DNA of 64,000 bases. Source: Streptococcus pneumoniae (lineage in GTDB: Bacteria; Bacillota; Bacilli; Lactobacillales; Streptococcaceae). The stretch is from contig NZ_CFGI01000009.1 of NCBI RefSeq assembly GCF_001347015.1, positions 37,514 through 101,513 of the forward strand, in the 5' to 3' direction. The notes beneath the pieces are model-generated. The model saw only the letters and a list, made by a program, of their open reading frames with translations, did no database searches and was not told the origin of the DNA. Shown here piece by piece: positions 8,107 through 19,430 of this stretch (positions within the stretch are counted from its first letter, which is position 1; every line of letters starts with the position of its first letter). The position numbers and the translations under genes are program-made.

Positions 8107-8841
8107 ATGTCACAATTAGTTGTAAAAAATTTAAATAAAGAGTTTGGGGAGGGAGATAGCCTAGTTCATGCTTTATCGGATGTTAATCTCTCTGTAAAGA
8201 CAGGAGAATTTCTTGCTATTATGGGAGCAAGCGGCAGTGGAAAAACAACTTTGTTAAACTGTATTTCAACAATCGATAAGCCGACGTCAGGTGATATTTC
8301 CTTTGAGGGATTTGATATCATCAATGCAACAGATAATCAATTGGCAAACTATCGCTCACAAAATATTTCCTATATCTTTCAATCTTATAATTTAGTTGAA
8401 ACTTTAACAGTTTATGAGAATATTGTCTTACCATTACAAATTCAAGGGAAAAAAGTTGCTGATTGTCATTTAAAAATAGAAAATATCCTAGAAAAATTAT
8501 CAATTGGTCAATTACGAAATAAATTTCCCAATCAATTATCAGGAGGACAAAGACAGCGTGTTGCCACCGCACGTGCTCTAATTGATGAATCTAAACTGCT
8601 TATTGCAGATGAACCAACAGGTGCTTTAGATTCGGCTAACTCAGAAAATTTAATGGCTCTTCTGCAAGAGATTAATCAAGTTTTTGGCATTACCATTTTA
8701 ATGGTGACACATGATCCGGCAGCAGCTAAGTATTCATCACGAATTATTCTATTAAAGGATGGACAAGTTACAGCAGATATGTACCGCCATTCTTTATCAA
8801 ATGAAGAATACTTACAAAAAATTTATAAACATACACGATAA
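8107..8841 (+). CDS. ABC transporter ATPase, Bce/immunity type
   Basis: A 244-residue ATPase with Walker A GASGSGKTT, signature LSGGQRQR, Walker B LIADEPTGALD and H-loop VTHD, typical of the MacB/BceA group. It is followed 11 bases later by an FtsX-type permease, the arrangement of peptide-sensing and lantibiotic-immunity transporters. It probably protects the producer from its own lanthipeptide. GGAGGA ribosome site; expression from the regulated promoter just upstream. Confidence 0.9.
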   Translation: MSQLVVKNLNKEFGEGDSLVHALSDVNLSVKTGEFLAIMGASGSGKTTLLNCISTIDKPTSGDISFEGFDIINATDNQLANYRSQNISYIFQSYNLVETLTVYENIVLPLQIQGKKVADCHLKIENILEKLSIGQLRNKFPNQLSGGQRQRVATARALIDESKLLIADEPTGALDSANSENLMALLQEINQVFGITILMVTHDPAAAKYSSRIILLKDGQVTADMYRHSLSNEEYLQKIYKHTR

Positions 8842-8852
8842 GGAGAAGTAGG

Positions 8853-10871
8853 ATGTATCCAAAATTAATTCTCAGAAATGTTCAAAGAAATTTACAGACC
8901 TACACAGTTTATTTTCTTAGTTTAACGTTAATTTATAGTCTACTCTATGCATTTAATGCTTTGCCAAGTCATCCTGTTATGCAAAGTTTATCAGGTGCTA
9001 AGGAGATGATGACAACCATTATGACACAATATATGGGACTATTATCTTATGTTGTATTGAGTACAATTGCTTTTTTAGTTGTTTACTCCACTGGTTTCGT
9101 ATTAGGTCGAAGAAAACAAGAGCTAGGTCTATACGCAACATTGGGGATGAAAAAACGTCATATTGTAGGAACGCTTTTCTGTGAGACAATGGTTGTTAAT
9201 CTGTTTGCTTTGCTTGCAGGATTTATCTTAGGGTTAGGAGTATTGATTGTTCTAGCACATATTGCATCTAATTTTTTTATGGGGAATTATTTTGGTAATA
9301 TGTTTTTTCTAGACATGAAATCAGTTAATTTATTAGGAATATCATATTTAGCAACAAGTGTAATCATTGGTGTGATGGACATAGTTACCTTTAGAAAGCA
9401 AGCTATTATTTCTCTTATTCAAGAAAATGGTGTTAAAAGTTCTATTTTTTCGAAAGGAGAAACAAAATGGCAATTGCTACTATTTATCTTGTCGGCACTA
9501 GTTATTTGCTTTGGATGTGTCTATTTATCAGACTATACACATATTTCAATTCTTAGAAATTGGGGAATGTTACTTATAACACTGTTTGTACTAGTTATAT
9601 TTATTTTTTACAGTACATTAAGTCATTCTTTGATCCGCTTAACTTATTCATTGCCAAATTGGTATTTCAAGAAATATAATTCATTTAAACTCAGACAACT
9701 ATCTAAGCAAGCAGATCGTAATTCGGTGACCATATCGGTATTATCGCTTTCCTTGGCATTAGCAACTAGCTTATTGATTTTTAGTGGTAGTGCCTACAGT
9801 TCATTGAGTAATGATTTAAATAAATTTATTCCTTATGATATTGATGTGCAGATGTTTAAGGGAGAAAAATACCATCATAACAATATAGATGTAAAGAATA
9901 AGTTAAAAGAAGATGGTTTTGACTTTTCGATTATTGATAAAGAGTTTGAGTATCCAACTTATATAAGTGAATTGACTTATAAAGATATTATTGATACAAG
10001 CAATTTATGGGATTTAGATAAAGAATTAGGAGGCTCGTTCGTTAATATTGTTTCGCTTACTGATTATAATTCTTTATTAAGACTTCAAGGGAAAAAAGAA
10101 GTCAGTTTGTCAGACAATGAATTTTTAATAAATGCAAACTATAAAGGCACTAGGAAGCAGATTAGGGAATTTCTCTCTAAAACTAACGAATTGACTGTTT
10201 CCGATGTAAAGTTAAGGTCAAGTTCTAAAAGTCCTTTGGAAAATGTTTATTTTGTTACTACAGTAGAAAATAATGATCGAGGGACATTGATAGTCCCTGA
10301 TAAAGTAGCGAAAAAATTGACTATTAACAGTTTACATTATGTAGCCTTATATAAAAAAGGGATTGATAAACGAAATGTTGAATCATTTTTAGAGAACTGG
10401 ATTGAAAATTATTATTTTACGGATCAAGAAGGAAATCAAGCTGATTTTGTATATCAAACAAAAGTTCGATCAGCAGAACTATATCTAGGAGTTATGGGAG
10501 TCATTGTATTAGTTCTAATTTTTGTTGGAGTTATTTTTACAGTTATCACATTGAGTATTCTGTCGTTGCAGGCTTCCACAAATGCATTAGAAAGTGTTAA
10601 TGATTACAATATACTTTATTTATTAGGAAATCAAAGAATGCAAAATAAAAAAATTATTTTTCAACAGATTCTCGCCTATTTTCTAATACCGTTGCTAATA
10701 GCTATTCCATTGAGTTGTTCACTTAGTAATAGCTTATTAGGCTACTTTGAAAATTTTGCAAATACAACAGTTGTAATTGATGTAAAATATTTATTGTTTA
10801 TGATTGGTTTATTTACAATTTATATCTATTTTACCTATAAAATTTGTGTGAGGGCCAGTAATCAGATCTAA
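8853..10871 (+). CDS. BceB-type ABC permease (immunity partner)
   Basis: A 672-residue membrane protein with the BceB layout: one N-terminal helix, FtsX-type helix bundles, a large extracellular domain at about residues 310-535, and a last FtsX bundle. Such permeases strip lipid II-directed peptides from the membrane target or relay their presence to a histidine kinase. Its place between precursors and kinase supports both roles. It should form a complex with the ATPase before it. Confidence 0.9.
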   Translation: MYPKLILRNVQRNLQTYTVYFLSLTLIYSLLYAFNALPSHPVMQSLSGAKEMMTTIMTQYMGLLSYVVLSTIAFLVVYSTGFVLGRRKQELGLYATLGMKKRHIVGTLFCETMVVNLFALLAGFILGLGVLIVLAHIASNFFMGNYFGNMFFLDMKSVNLLGISYLATSVIIGVMDIVTFRKQAIISLIQENGVKSSIFSKGETKWQLLLFILSALVICFGCVYLSDYTHISILRNWGMLLITLFVLVIFIFYSTLSHSLIRLTYSLPNWYFKKYNSFKLRQLSKQADRNSVTISVLSLSLALATSLLIFSGSAYSSLSNDLNKFIPYDIDVQMFKGEKYHHNNIDVKNKLKEDGFDFSIIDKEFEYPTYISELTYKDIIDTSNLWDLDKELGGSFVNIVSLTDYNSLLRLQGKKEVSLSDNEFLINANYKGTRKQIREFLSKTNELTVSDVKLRSSSKSPLENVYFVTTVENNDRGTLIVPDKVAKKLTINSLHYVALYKKGIDKRNVESFLENWIENYYFTDQEGNQADFVYQTKVRSAELYLGVMGVIVLVLIFVGVIFTVITLSILSLQASTNALESVNDYNILYLLGNQRMQNKKIIFQQILAYFLIPLLIAIPLSCSLSNSLLGYFENFANTTVVIDVKYLLFMIGLFTIYIYFTYKICVRASNQI

Positions 10872-10877
10872 TGAGTG

Positions 10878-10917
10878 AAAACCAGAATGGGATATTAGCT
10901 ATCCTTATTCTGGTTTT
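10878..10917 (+). terminator. terminator after the ABC permease
   Basis: AAAACCAGAAT pairs with ATTCTGGTTTT around a central GGATA/TATCC stem, ending in T-rich sequence. A TATAAT at 10922-10927 follows, which may start the kinase-regulator transcript; no copy of the 19-bp site precedes it. Confidence 0.75.
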
Positions 10918-10960
10918 GTGATATAATGATAACAAAAAATCATAGTAGGAAATTTTAAAT

Positions 10961-12535
10961 ATGAAGACGTGGTTAAAGAATATTTCTGATAACTCATTAT
11001 TGTTATGGTGGAGCACTTTAATAAATCATTTTATATTAATGGTTTATATATACCTTAAAATTCCATTTGACTTTTCATCAACTTTTACTCAAAAATTTGC
11101 AGTTGTTTTTATTATTTTGTTGATTATTTCTACTTATATTTGTAATTTCTTAAAGTTTAAATATAGTGAATTAAAGTTGTGGCTATTACTATCTCTATTT
11201 TTAATTAGTTGGCAATTGGCTCTGAGTTTGAATGTTGAACACACATTATTCCATTTTTTAGATCTGCTTCATCCCATTAATTCTTTTCTATTAGTTTATA
11301 GTTCAGTATCTATTATTCTGTTAGGTAAAAAAATAGGTGAGGAACTATTTTTTGTAACTTTTATTGTTACGATTATTACAGAGATATCTTATTTTTTTAG
11401 TGAGCCTCTCTTTTTATTCTTATCTATATTTACATCATTTTTCATTTCTTGCTTACCTATTGTTCTGTTAATGATGTATAAAAAAGAGTTGAAATCTTTT
11501 TTAAATTACCAGAGGAAAAATTTAACCTTCCTTTCATTTTTTCTACCCGTTACTTATGTCATTTTATATATTAACACGGCTGATATTGGTATTTTAAATT
11601 TTTTATGGTATGTAGAAATTTTTTTGGTACTTGTTTCGTTCCACTTGAAAACAATTTATATGAGTTTTCAAAAAAAGATAGATGAGTTGAAACTATTATA
11701 TATTGAGGCAAGTTTAAAAGTACTACTGGGGGTAAGTATCCTTTTAATTGCTACATTTATTATTGCAAGACTAGATTTAAAACAAAGTTTTATTTGTTTT
11801 AATTTACTTGTGCTGATTGTTGGATTTCTAACGGAAGAATTTATTAGATTATTTAGAGGTAAGCGGCTAACGGGTGCAAAAGATTATTTAGAAGTTTTAT
11901 TTTTGAAAAGAAATAAGATGGTGAAGAATTTGTTAGCTAATGAAGATATAGAGCAACAATTCGCAGAATTTCTTCATAACGAAGTATTACAAAGTGTGAT
12001 GGCTATTAAAAATTTTAATAAATATGGAGAAGATGAGAAGTTTAGAACTCAGATTGGATATGTCTCAGATGAACTAGTTCAACGTATCCGAGAGAGAATG
12101 GATTATTATCAACCAATGAGTAGTGGCAATGAGGAGTTAACTAAAAAATATACATCATTAATTGATAGAATATTGAGGAGATATGAGACTATGAAAGAAG
12201 TTGAAACAGATTTTCAGTCTGATTTTTTTCTAATGGAACCGTATGATAAGATTCTTTATCGCTTTATTGAAGAATTAGTGACTAATGCTGTTAAATATTC
12301 ATCAGGACATACTATTTGGTTATCTCTCTCTGTATCTGACGATATTATTTATTTATCTTGTAAAAATAATTATGATATTTCTAGTAACCATCTTGGTTAT
12401 GGGTTAAAGAATTTAGAAAATCGTGTTAGTGTTTTAGGTGGAACAATAGAAATTCAGACAATGGATGCTATGTTTCAAGTAGAAATTCAATTACCAATAG
12501 ATAAGGAGCTATGCTATGAAAATTTTATTAATTGA
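10961..12535 (+). CDS. lanK: membrane histidine kinase of the lanthipeptide cluster
   Basis: A 524-residue sensor kinase. The N-terminal half (to about residue 290) is almost entirely hydrophobic helices with little extracellular loop, so the ligand is probably sensed in the membrane or via the ABC permease. The cytoplasmic part has a HisKA_3-like box (FLHNEVLQS, phospho-acceptor His) and an HATPase with N-box ELVTNAVKYS and G-box GYGLKNLENR, as in NarL-type pairs. It overlaps the regulator gene by 20 bases. In the related pneumococcal locus the system is activated by the modified peptides. Confidence 0.9.
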   Translation: MKTWLKNISDNSLLLWWSTLINHFILMVYIYLKIPFDFSSTFTQKFAVVFIILLIISTYICNFLKFKYSELKLWLLLSLFLISWQLALSLNVEHTLFHFLDLLHPINSFLLVYSSVSIILLGKKIGEELFFVTFIVTIITEISYFFSEPLFLFLSIFTSFFISCLPIVLLMMYKKELKSFLNYQRKNLTFLSFFLPVTYVILYINTADIGILNFLWYVEIFLVLVSFHLKTIYMSFQKKIDELKLLYIEASLKVLLGVSILLIATFIIARLDLKQSFICFNLLVLIVGFLTEEFIRLFRGKRLTGAKDYLEVLFLKRNKMVKNLLANEDIEQQFAEFLHNEVLQSVMAIKNFNKYGEDEKFRTQIGYVSDELVQRIRERMDYYQPMSSGNEELTKKYTSLIDRILRRYETMKEVETDFQSDFFLMEPYDKILYRFIEELVTNAVKYSSGHTIWLSLSVSDDIIYLSCKNNYDISSNHLGYGLKNLENRVSVLGGTIEIQTMDAMFQVEIQLPIDKELCYENFIN

Positions 12536-13112
12536 TGATCACAAGTTGTTTAGTCAGAGCATAAAAATGATTTTAGAGTTATCAGAAACAATTGAATATG
12601 TTGATTTAGTTGAAAATTTTCAATCAGTAGATGATATTGATTATAGTCCATACGATATCATTTTGATAGATATTAATTTGACTAGTATTTATGAAACAGA
12701 TGGATTAGCCTTGGCAGAAGAAATGATAAAAAAAGAACGAGGTATTAAAATCGTTATTTTAACAGGGTATAGCAAAAAAATTTATGAGTATCGAGCTCAG
12801 AAGATGGGAGCCTATGCTTTTATTGATAAAAGTATCGATCCAGATAAGCTTCTTACTCAATTAAAAGGTATATATAGTGGAAAAAAGTATTTTTCGGTAG
12901 AAGAAATCGTGGATATCTTGTCTGAACGAGAGATAGAAGTGTTAGAATCGATTAGAAATGGTTTAACAATTGATGAGGTTTGTGAAACCTTATTTTTAAG
13001 TAAGCGGACTGTTTCGAATCATTTGGCAAATGTATTTTCAAAGCTAGGTGTTAATAATAGGCAGGAGGCAATCCATAAAGCAGAACTTTTAGGATATTTC
13101 TCTCCAGAGTAA
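12516..13112 (+). CDS. lanR: LuxR/NarL-type response regulator of the lanthipeptide cluster
   Basis: A 198-residue regulator. The receiver domain has the acidic pair LIDDH, the phospho-acceptor in ILIDINL and a conserved Lys in FIDKSID. The C-terminal LuxR-type helix-turn-helix reads LSEREIEVLESI...TVSNHLANVFSKLGV. It is co-transcribed with the kinase. It is the obvious candidate to bind the three 19-bp sites at 664, 6632 and 8033. Confidence 0.92.
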   Translation: MKILLIDDHKLFSQSIKMILELSETIEYVDLVENFQSVDDIDYSPYDIILIDINLTSIYETDGLALAEEMIKKERGIKIVILTGYSKKIYEYRAQKMGAYAFIDKSIDPDKLLTQLKGIYSGKKYFSVEEIVDILSEREIEVLESIRNGLTIDEVCETLFLSKRTVSNHLANVFSKLGVNNRQEAIHKAELLGYFSPE

Positions 13113-13144
13113 GATTATCTTTTATGCCAAATTGGCATAAAACT

Positions 13145-13528
13145 ATGAATTATGAATCAAGTAAACCATTAAGTTATGCACGATTTAAGCGCCTTGTTGG
13201 TGTTCAACGCACTACTTTTGAAGAGATGTTAGCTGTGTTAAAAACAGCTTATCAACTTAAACACGCAAAAGGTGGACGAACCCCTAAGTTAAGCCTAGAA
13301 GACCTCCTCATGGCTACTCTTCAATACATGCGAGAATACCGAACTTATGAACAAATTGCGGCTGATTTTGGCATTCACGAAAGCAACTTAATCCGTCGGA
13401 GTCAATGGGTTGAAGTGACTCTTCTTCAAAGTGGTTTTACGATTTTAAAAACTCATCTTAGTGCTGAGGATACGGTGATTGTGGATGCAACAGAGGTAAA
13501 AATCAATCGTCCTAAAAAAATCAACTAA
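13145..13528 (+). CDS. IS1381-type transposase, first part
   Basis: The N-terminal part of an IS5-family DDE transposase, recognised by the helix-turn-helix region YEQIAADFGIHESNLIRR and the first catalytic Asp in DTVIVDATE. ATG 13145 gives the usual start MNYES; an upstream ATG at 13124 is in frame but lies in the palindrome. The frame ends shortly after a run of seven A at about 13516. The second part is in the -1 frame, as expected for programmed frameshifting in IS1381-like elements. Confidence 0.85.
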   Translation: MNYESSKPLSYARFKRLVGVQRTTFEEMLAVLKTAYQLKHAKGGRTPKLSLEDLLMATLQYMREYRTYEQIAADFGIHESNLIRRSQWVEVTLLQSGFTILKTHLSAEDTVIVDATEVKINRPKKIN

Positions 13529-13560
13529 CCAATTATTCTGGTAAAAAGAAATGTCATGCT

Positions 13561-13950
13561 ATGAAGGCTCAGGCGATTGTCACAAGCCAAGGGAGAATTG
13601 TTTCTTTGGATATTGCAGTGGACTATTGCCACGATATGAAGTTGTTCAAAATGAGCCGCAGAAATATCGGACAAGCTGGTAAAATCTTGGCTGACAGTGG
13701 TTGTCAAGAGCTCATGAAGATGTATTCACAAGCGCAAACTCCGAGGAAATCAAGCAAACTTAAGCCACTAACTCTTGAAGATAAATCCTATAATCATGTG
13801 CTATCTAAAGAGAGAATCAAGGTTGAGAATGTTTTTGCCAAAGTAGAAACGTTTAAAATGTTTTCAACAACCTATCGAAATCGACGTAAACGCTTTGGAT
13901 TACGAATAAATTTAATTGCTGAAATTATCAACCGTGAACTAGGATTCTAG
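13561..13950 (+). CDS. IS1381-type transposase, second part (-1 frame)
   Basis: The C-terminal part, in the -1 frame relative to the first. Reading through the seven-A run joins INRPKK directly to NQLTNYSGKKKCHAMKAQ without loss of sequence. It carries the rest of the DDE domain and ends REL GF at the stop. Near PDSG one reads DSGCQELMK where related copies (from memory) have DSGYQGL, so this copy may be weakened. Activity is uncertain. Confidence 0.8.
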   Translation: MKAQAIVTSQGRIVSLDIAVDYCHDMKLFKMSRRNIGQAGKILADSGCQELMKMYSQAQTPRKSSKLKPLTLEDKSYNHVLSKERIKVENVFAKVETFKMFSTTYRNRRKRFGLRINLIAEIINRELGF

Positions 13951-13980
13951 TTTCGCAGGAAGTCTAATAGCATAAATACG

Positions 13981-14019
13981 CCTAGGAATGACATTTTTAT
14001 GTAATTTTCCTAGGTTTTT
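13981..14019 (+). terminator. terminator between IS and arginine genes
   Basis: CCTAGGA (13981-13987) pairs with TCCTAGG (14008-14014) with further pairing inside, followed by TTTTTC. Confidence 0.65.
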
Positions 14020-14052
14020 CTGTTTTAAATTGAAAAAAATTACAATTTAGGC

Positions 14053-14105
14053 TTGACAAAGGATGAAGATAGGTGTATTATTTATACAAATAAAAGGAAT
14101 AAACA
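14053..14105 (+). promoter_or_regulatory. abpA-argGH promoter with possible ARG box
   Basis: TTGACA (14053-14058), 17-nt spacer, TATTAT (14076-14081): a near-consensus sigma-A promoter. The AT-rich stretch TATTATTTATACAAATAAAA overlapping the -10 resembles ArgR/AhrC operator sequences. The regulator contact is inferred from the genes served. Confidence 0.6.
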
Positions 14106-14121
14106 TAAAGGAGGCTTTGTT

Positions 14122-14928
14122 ATGAATAAGATGAAGAAGGTGTTGATGACGATGTTTGGTTTAGTGATGCTCCCCCTACTATTTGCTTGTAGTAACAATC
14201 AATCGGCTGGAATTGAAGCCATCAAGTCCAAAGGAAAATTGGTTGTAGCCCTCAATCCAGATTTTGCTCCATTTGAATACCAAAAAGTGGTTGATGGGAA
14301 AAATCAGATTGTGGGTTCAGATATCGAATTAGCCAAGGCTATCGCAACAGAACTAGGTGTCGAACTGGAACTATCCCCCATGAGTTTTGACAATGTACTG
14401 GCTAGTGTTCAATCAGGAAAAGCCGACCTTGCCATATCAGGTGTTTCTAAGACAGATGAACGGAGCAAGGTGTTTGACTTTTCCATTCCTTACTATACTT
14501 CAAAAAATAAGCTCATTGTCAAAAAATCTGACTTGAGCACTTATCAGTCTGTAAACGACTTGGCGCAGAAGAAGGTCGGAGCGCAGAAAGGTTCGATTCA
14601 AGAAACGATGGCGAAAGATTTGCTACAAAATTCTTCCCTCGTATCTCTATCTAAAAATGGGAATTTAATCACTGATTTAAAATCAGGACAAGTGGATGCC
14701 GTTATTTTTGAAGAACCAGTTGCCAAGGGATTTGTGGAAAATAATCCTGATTTAGCAATCGCAGACCTCAATTTTGAAAAAGAGCAAGATGATTCCTACG
14801 CGGTCGCCATGAAAAAAGATAGCAAGGAATTGAAAGAAGCAGTTGATAAAACTATTCAAAAGTTGAAGGAGTCTGGAGAATTAGACAAACTCATTGAGGA
14901 TGCCTTTAAAGCGTCCATTGAAAAATAG
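14122..14928 (+). CDS. abpA: arginine-type amino acid ABC transporter substrate-binding lipoprotein
   Basis: A 268-residue SBP_bac_3 family solute-binding protein. The signal peptide ends in a lipobox LLFAC, giving a lipid-anchored Cys near residue 21. Family residues are seen in [27 protein letters not shown] and [16 protein letters not shown] 14122 follows an AGGAGG site. The neighbouring argG and argH and the pneumococcal synteny suggest this is AbpA, one of the arginine-binding proteins controlled by ArgR1/AhrC; no permease or ATPase gene is adjacent, so it uses one encoded elsewhere. Confidence 0.85.
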   Translation: MNKMKKVLMTMFGLVMLPLLFACSNNQSAGIEAIKSKGKLVVALNPDFAPFEYQKVVDGKNQIVGSDIELAKAIATELGVELELSPMSFDNVLASVQSGKADLAISGVSKTDERSKVFDFSIPYYTSKNKLIVKKSDLSTYQSVNDLAQKKVGAQKGSIQETMAKDLLQNSSLVSLSKNGNLITDLKSGQVDAVIFEEPVAKGFVENNPDLAIADLNFEKEQDDSYAVAMKKDSKELKEAVDKTIQKLKESGELDKLIEDAFKASIEK

Positions 14929-14944
14929 AAAGAAGGAAAAGAAC

Positions 14945-16141
14945 ATGAGTAAAGAAAAAGTAATTTTGGCCTATTCTGGCGGTTTGGATACATCAGTTGC
15001 TATTACCTGGTTAAAGAAAGACTATGATGTTGTTGCAGTTTGTATGGATGTGGGTGAAGGGAAAGACTTAGATTTCATCCATGATAAGGCTCTCAAGGTT
15101 GGGGCAGTCGAATCTTATGTCATTGATGTTAAGGACGAATTTGCTACAGATTATGTGCTAGTGGCTCTCCAGTCACATGCCTACTATGAACAAAAGTACC
15201 CTTTGGTATCTGCCTTGAGCCGCCCTATCATTTCTAAAAAATTGGTTGAAATCGCGCATCAGACAGGAGCGACTACAATTGCTCATGGTTGTACCGGTAA
15301 GGGAAATGACCAAGTACGTTTTGAAGTATCCATTGCAGCCTTGGATCCCAATTTAAAAGTGATTGCTCCTGTTCGTGAATGGAAATGGTCTCGAGAAGAA
15401 GAGATTGATTTTGCTAAGGAAAATGGGGTACCTGTTCCTGCTGACCTTGACAATCCCTACTCTGTTGACCAAAATCTTTGGGGACGTGCCAATGAGTGTG
15501 GTATTTTGGAAAATCCATGGAATCAGGCTCCAGAAGAAGCCTTTGGCATCACATCTTCTCCAGAGCAAGCTCCAGATATGCCAGAATACATTGATATTGA
15601 GTTTAGTGAAGGTGTTCCAGTTTCCCTCAATGGAGAAGGGTTAAAATTGGCAGATTTGATTCAAAAACTCAATGAAATAGCTGGAAAACATGGGGTCGGA
15701 CGGATTGACCACGTGGAAAATCGCTTGGTTGGGATTAAATCAAGAGAGATCTATGAGTGTCCAGGTGCAGTGACCTTGCTGACAGCTCATAAGGAAATTG
15801 AGGACTTGACGCTTGTGAGAGAAGTGGCTCATTTTAAACCAATCATAGAAAATGAATTATCAAATCTCATTTATAATGCTTTGTGGTTTAGTCCAGCTAC
15901 ACAAGCCTTGATTGCTTATATTAAAGAGACTCAAAAAGTTGTCAATGGGACTGCAAAAGTCAAACTGTATAAGGGAAGCGCTCAGGTCGTGGCTCGGAAA
16001 TCACCAAATTCACTTTACGATGAAAATTTGGCGACGTATACTAGTGCAGATACCTTTGACCAAGATGCGGCTGTCGGCTTTATTAAGTTGTGGGGACTTC
16101 CAACCAAGGTTCATTCTGAGGTTCAAAAAAGCGCCAAATAG
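14945..16141 (+). CDS. argG: argininosuccinate synthase
   Basis: A 398-residue enzyme of normal length that joins citrulline and aspartate using ATP. The N-type ATP pyrophosphatase P-loop AYSGGLDTS lies at the N-terminus, followed by family segments [11 protein letters not shown]-like ([15 protein letters not shown]) and [14 protein letters not shown] 14945 follows AAGGAAAAG, 16 bases after the lipoprotein stop, so they form an operon. Intact here; some pneumococcal strains lack argGH (from memory). Confidence 0.97.
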   Translation: MSKEKVILAYSGGLDTSVAITWLKKDYDVVAVCMDVGEGKDLDFIHDKALKVGAVESYVIDVKDEFATDYVLVALQSHAYYEQKYPLVSALSRPIISKKLVEIAHQTGATTIAHGCTGKGNDQVRFEVSIAALDPNLKVIAPVREWKWSREEEIDFAKENGVPVPADLDNPYSVDQNLWGRANECGILENPWNQAPEEAFGITSSPEQAPDMPEYIDIEFSEGVPVSLNGEGLKLADLIQKLNEIAGKHGVGRIDHVENRLVGIKSREIYECPGAVTLLTAHKEIEDLTLVREVAHFKPIIENELSNLIYNALWFSPATQALIAYIKETQKVVNGTAKVKLYKGSAQVVARKSPNSLYDENLATYTSADTFDQDAAVGFIKLWGLPTKVHSEVQKSAK

Positions 16142-16169
16142 GACGATTGACTAGAGAGGTGGATGTGAT

Positions 16170-17552
16170 ATGGCTAAGAATACAAAATTATGGGGTGGTC
16201 GCTTTGAAGGTACTGTCGAAGACTGGGTAGAGCGCTTTGGTGCGAGTATATCTTTTGATCAGAAATTAGCCAAATTTGATGTGATTGGTTCCTTAGCCCA
16301 TGTTCAGATGTTGGGTCAGACGGGTATTTTGAGTTTGGAGGAGTCAGAAAAGATTCAAGCAGGCTTGAAAGAGCTCCTAGAAGAGCTAGAGGCAGGCCAA
16401 CTTGACTTTGATATTGCAAACGAAGATATTCATATGAATATGGAAGTGTTGCTGACAGAAAAAATTGGTCCCCTTGCAGGGAAGTTACATACAGCTCGTT
16501 CTCGAAATGACCAAGTTGCGACAGATATGCACTTGTATCTCAAGGAGCAACTAGGCCATGTCCTAGATAAACTGGCTCATCTCAAGGGTGTTTTATTAGA
16601 TTTGGCGGAAAATCATGTGGAGACGATCATGCCGGGCTATACCCATCTGCAACATGCCCAGCCTATTAGTTTTGCCCACCACTTGATGGCTTACTACAAT
16701 ATGTTTCAAAGAGACAGTGAACGCTTTGAATTTAACCAGAAGCATACAGACCTATGCCCTCTAGGTGCGGCAGCTTTGGCAGGAACGACTTTCCCCATTG
16801 ATCGCCAATTGTCTAGCGATTTGCTGGAGTTTAAGCAACCTTATACAAATTCTTTGGATGCTGTTAGTGACCGCGATTTTATCTTAGAATTTCTATCAAA
16901 TGCCAGCATACTCATGATGCATATGAGCCGTTTTTGCGAAGAAATGATCAATTGGTGTAGTTTTGAGTACCAATTCATTACCTTGTCAGATACGTTTACA
17001 ACAGGTTCCTCTATTATGCCCCAAAAGAAAAATCCAGATATGGCTGAGTTGATTCGAGGAAAGACTGGTAGAGTTTATGGGAATCTGTTTGGACTGTTGA
17101 CAGTCATGAAGTCCTTGCCCTTAGCTTATAATAAGGATTTGCAAGAGGATAAGGAAGGAATGTTTGATACGGTCGAAACGATTTTAAATTCCCTTGATGT
17201 ATTGGCAGGTATGTTATCCAGCTTGCAGGTGAACAAAGAAAAAATGCAAGAGTCGACAGAGAAGGACTTTTCAAATGCGACTGAGTTGGCAGATTATTTG
17301 GCAGGGAAAGGCTTGCCATTTAGAGAAGCTCATGAGGTTGTGGGAAGATTAGTGTTAGACTCTATCAAGTCTGCTAAAAATATTCAAGATTGGACTTTGG
17401 AGGAATTGCAAACCTATCATTCCCTCATTGCTGAGGATATTTATGTCTACTTACAACCTAAAACTGCGGTTCAAAGACGAAATTCCTTGGGAGGTACAGG
17501 ATTTGACCAAGTGAAATACCAAATTGCAATCGCAAAGAAAGCGCTAGATTGA
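16170..17552 (+). CDS. argH: argininosuccinate lyase
   Basis: A 460-residue enzyme that splits argininosuccinate into arginine and fumarate, completing arginine synthesis from citrulline. The fumarase/aspartase superfamily signature [12 protein letters not shown] is at about residue 280, and the N-terminal WGGRFEG and [12 protein letters not shown] segments are typical. GAGAGGTGG ribosome site, 28 bases after argG. A short inverted repeat GAGG...CCTC with T-rich tail just after the stop may end the operon. Confidence 0.97.
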   Translation: MAKNTKLWGGRFEGTVEDWVERFGASISFDQKLAKFDVIGSLAHVQMLGQTGILSLEESEKIQAGLKELLEELEAGQLDFDIANEDIHMNMEVLLTEKIGPLAGKLHTARSRNDQVATDMHLYLKEQLGHVLDKLAHLKGVLLDLAENHVETIMPGYTHLQHAQPISFAHHLMAYYNMFQRDSERFEFNQKHTDLCPLGAAALAGTTFPIDRQLSSDLLEFKQPYTNSLDAVSDRDFILEFLSNASILMMHMSRFCEEMINWCSFEYQFITLSDTFTTGSSIMPQKKNPDMAELIRGKTGRVYGNLFGLLTVMKSLPLAYNKDLQEDKEGMFDTVETILNSLDVLAGMLSSLQVNKEKMQESTEKDFSNATELADYLAGKGLPFREAHEVVGRLVLDSIKSAKNIQDWTLEELQTYHSLIAEDIYVYLQPKTAVQRRNSLGGTGFDQVKYQIAIAKKALD

Positions 17553-17593
17553 TAGGTTCAGAACAAGAGGTTGGTCGATTGACAGCCTCTTTC

Positions 17594-18824
<1,231 letters not shown>

Positions 18825-18825
18825 A

Positions 18826-18853
18826 TTGACAAATTTTCTCAATTTGCTACAAT
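18826..18853 (+). promoter_or_regulatory. promoter of the nudix-mnmG unit
   Basis: TTGACA (18826-18831), 16-nt spacer, TACAAT (18848-18853). It lies just past the mnmA stop and drives the following two genes. Confidence 0.6.
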
Positions 18854-18965
18854 AATAAAAGCAATAGAAATGATGGTCAAAGCTCATGGATGTTGCAGGC
18901 TTTTTTGTCCTGCACTTCTTTGGAGTTTTGACTGTTTTTGTGTCGTTTAGAGGAAAGGAAAAAAG

Positions 18966-19421
18966 ATGATTCAACAAGACTTTCGGACAAAAACAGGAAA
19001 TACAGTTTTTGGAGTTCGGGCGACAGCCTTGATTGTCCAAAATCGCAAGCTTCTAGTTACCAAAGACAAGGGCAAGTATTACACTATCGGTGGTGCGATT
19101 CAAGTCAATGAAAGCACGGAAGACGCGGTAGTCCGAGAAGTGAGGGAAGAACTGGGTGTCAAAGCTCAAGCTGGGCAGCTAGCTTTTGTGGTTGAAAATC
19201 GTTTTGAACAGGACGGTGTTTCCTATCACAATATCGAGTTTCATTATCTGGTGGATTTGCTTGAAGATGCCCCATTGACCATGCAGGAAGATGAGAAGAT
19301 GCAACCTTGCGAATGGATTGATTTGGATAAGCTCCAGAATATCCAGCTAGTTCCAGCCTTTCTAAAAACAGCCCTACCAGATTGGAACGGCCAACTGCGA
19401 CACATCCATCTTGAGGAATAG
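18966..19421 (+). CDS. NUDIX hydrolase
   Basis: A 151-residue NUDIX protein. The Nudix box GGAIQVNEST...REVREELGV matches G-x5-E-x7-RE-U-x-EE-x-G-U at about residues 37-59 and binds the catalytic metal. Substrate cannot be read from the sequence. AGGAAAGG ribosome site; the gene ends 10 bases before mnmG, so they are co-transcribed. The same gene order is familiar in pneumococcus. Confidence 0.9.
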   Translation: MIQQDFRTKTGNTVFGVRATALIVQNRKLLVTKDKGKYYTIGGAIQVNESTEDAVVREVREELGVKAQAGQLAFVVENRFEQDGVSYHNIEFHYLVDLLEDAPLTMQEDEKMQPCEWIDLDKLQNIQLVPAFLKTALPDWNGQLRHIHLEE

Positions 19422-19430
19422 GAGAGAAAT

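Larger units (their letters stand above)
13113..13980 (+). mobile_element. IS1381-type (IS5 family) insertion sequence
   Basis: Contains the two-part IS1381-like transposase (13145-13950) and sits directly behind the lanthipeptide regulator. I could not find a clean pair of terminal inverted repeats. The right flank has TTTCGC shortly after the stop, but the left flank is a palindrome (13119-13141) unrelated to it, so the left end may be truncated. Exact ends are not determined. Confidence 0.75.

Noticed and set aside
13119-13141. Palindrome before the transposase considered as the IS left terminal repeat
   Set aside because: It is self-complementary and does not match the right flank of the element; it may instead be the terminator of the kinase-regulator operon.
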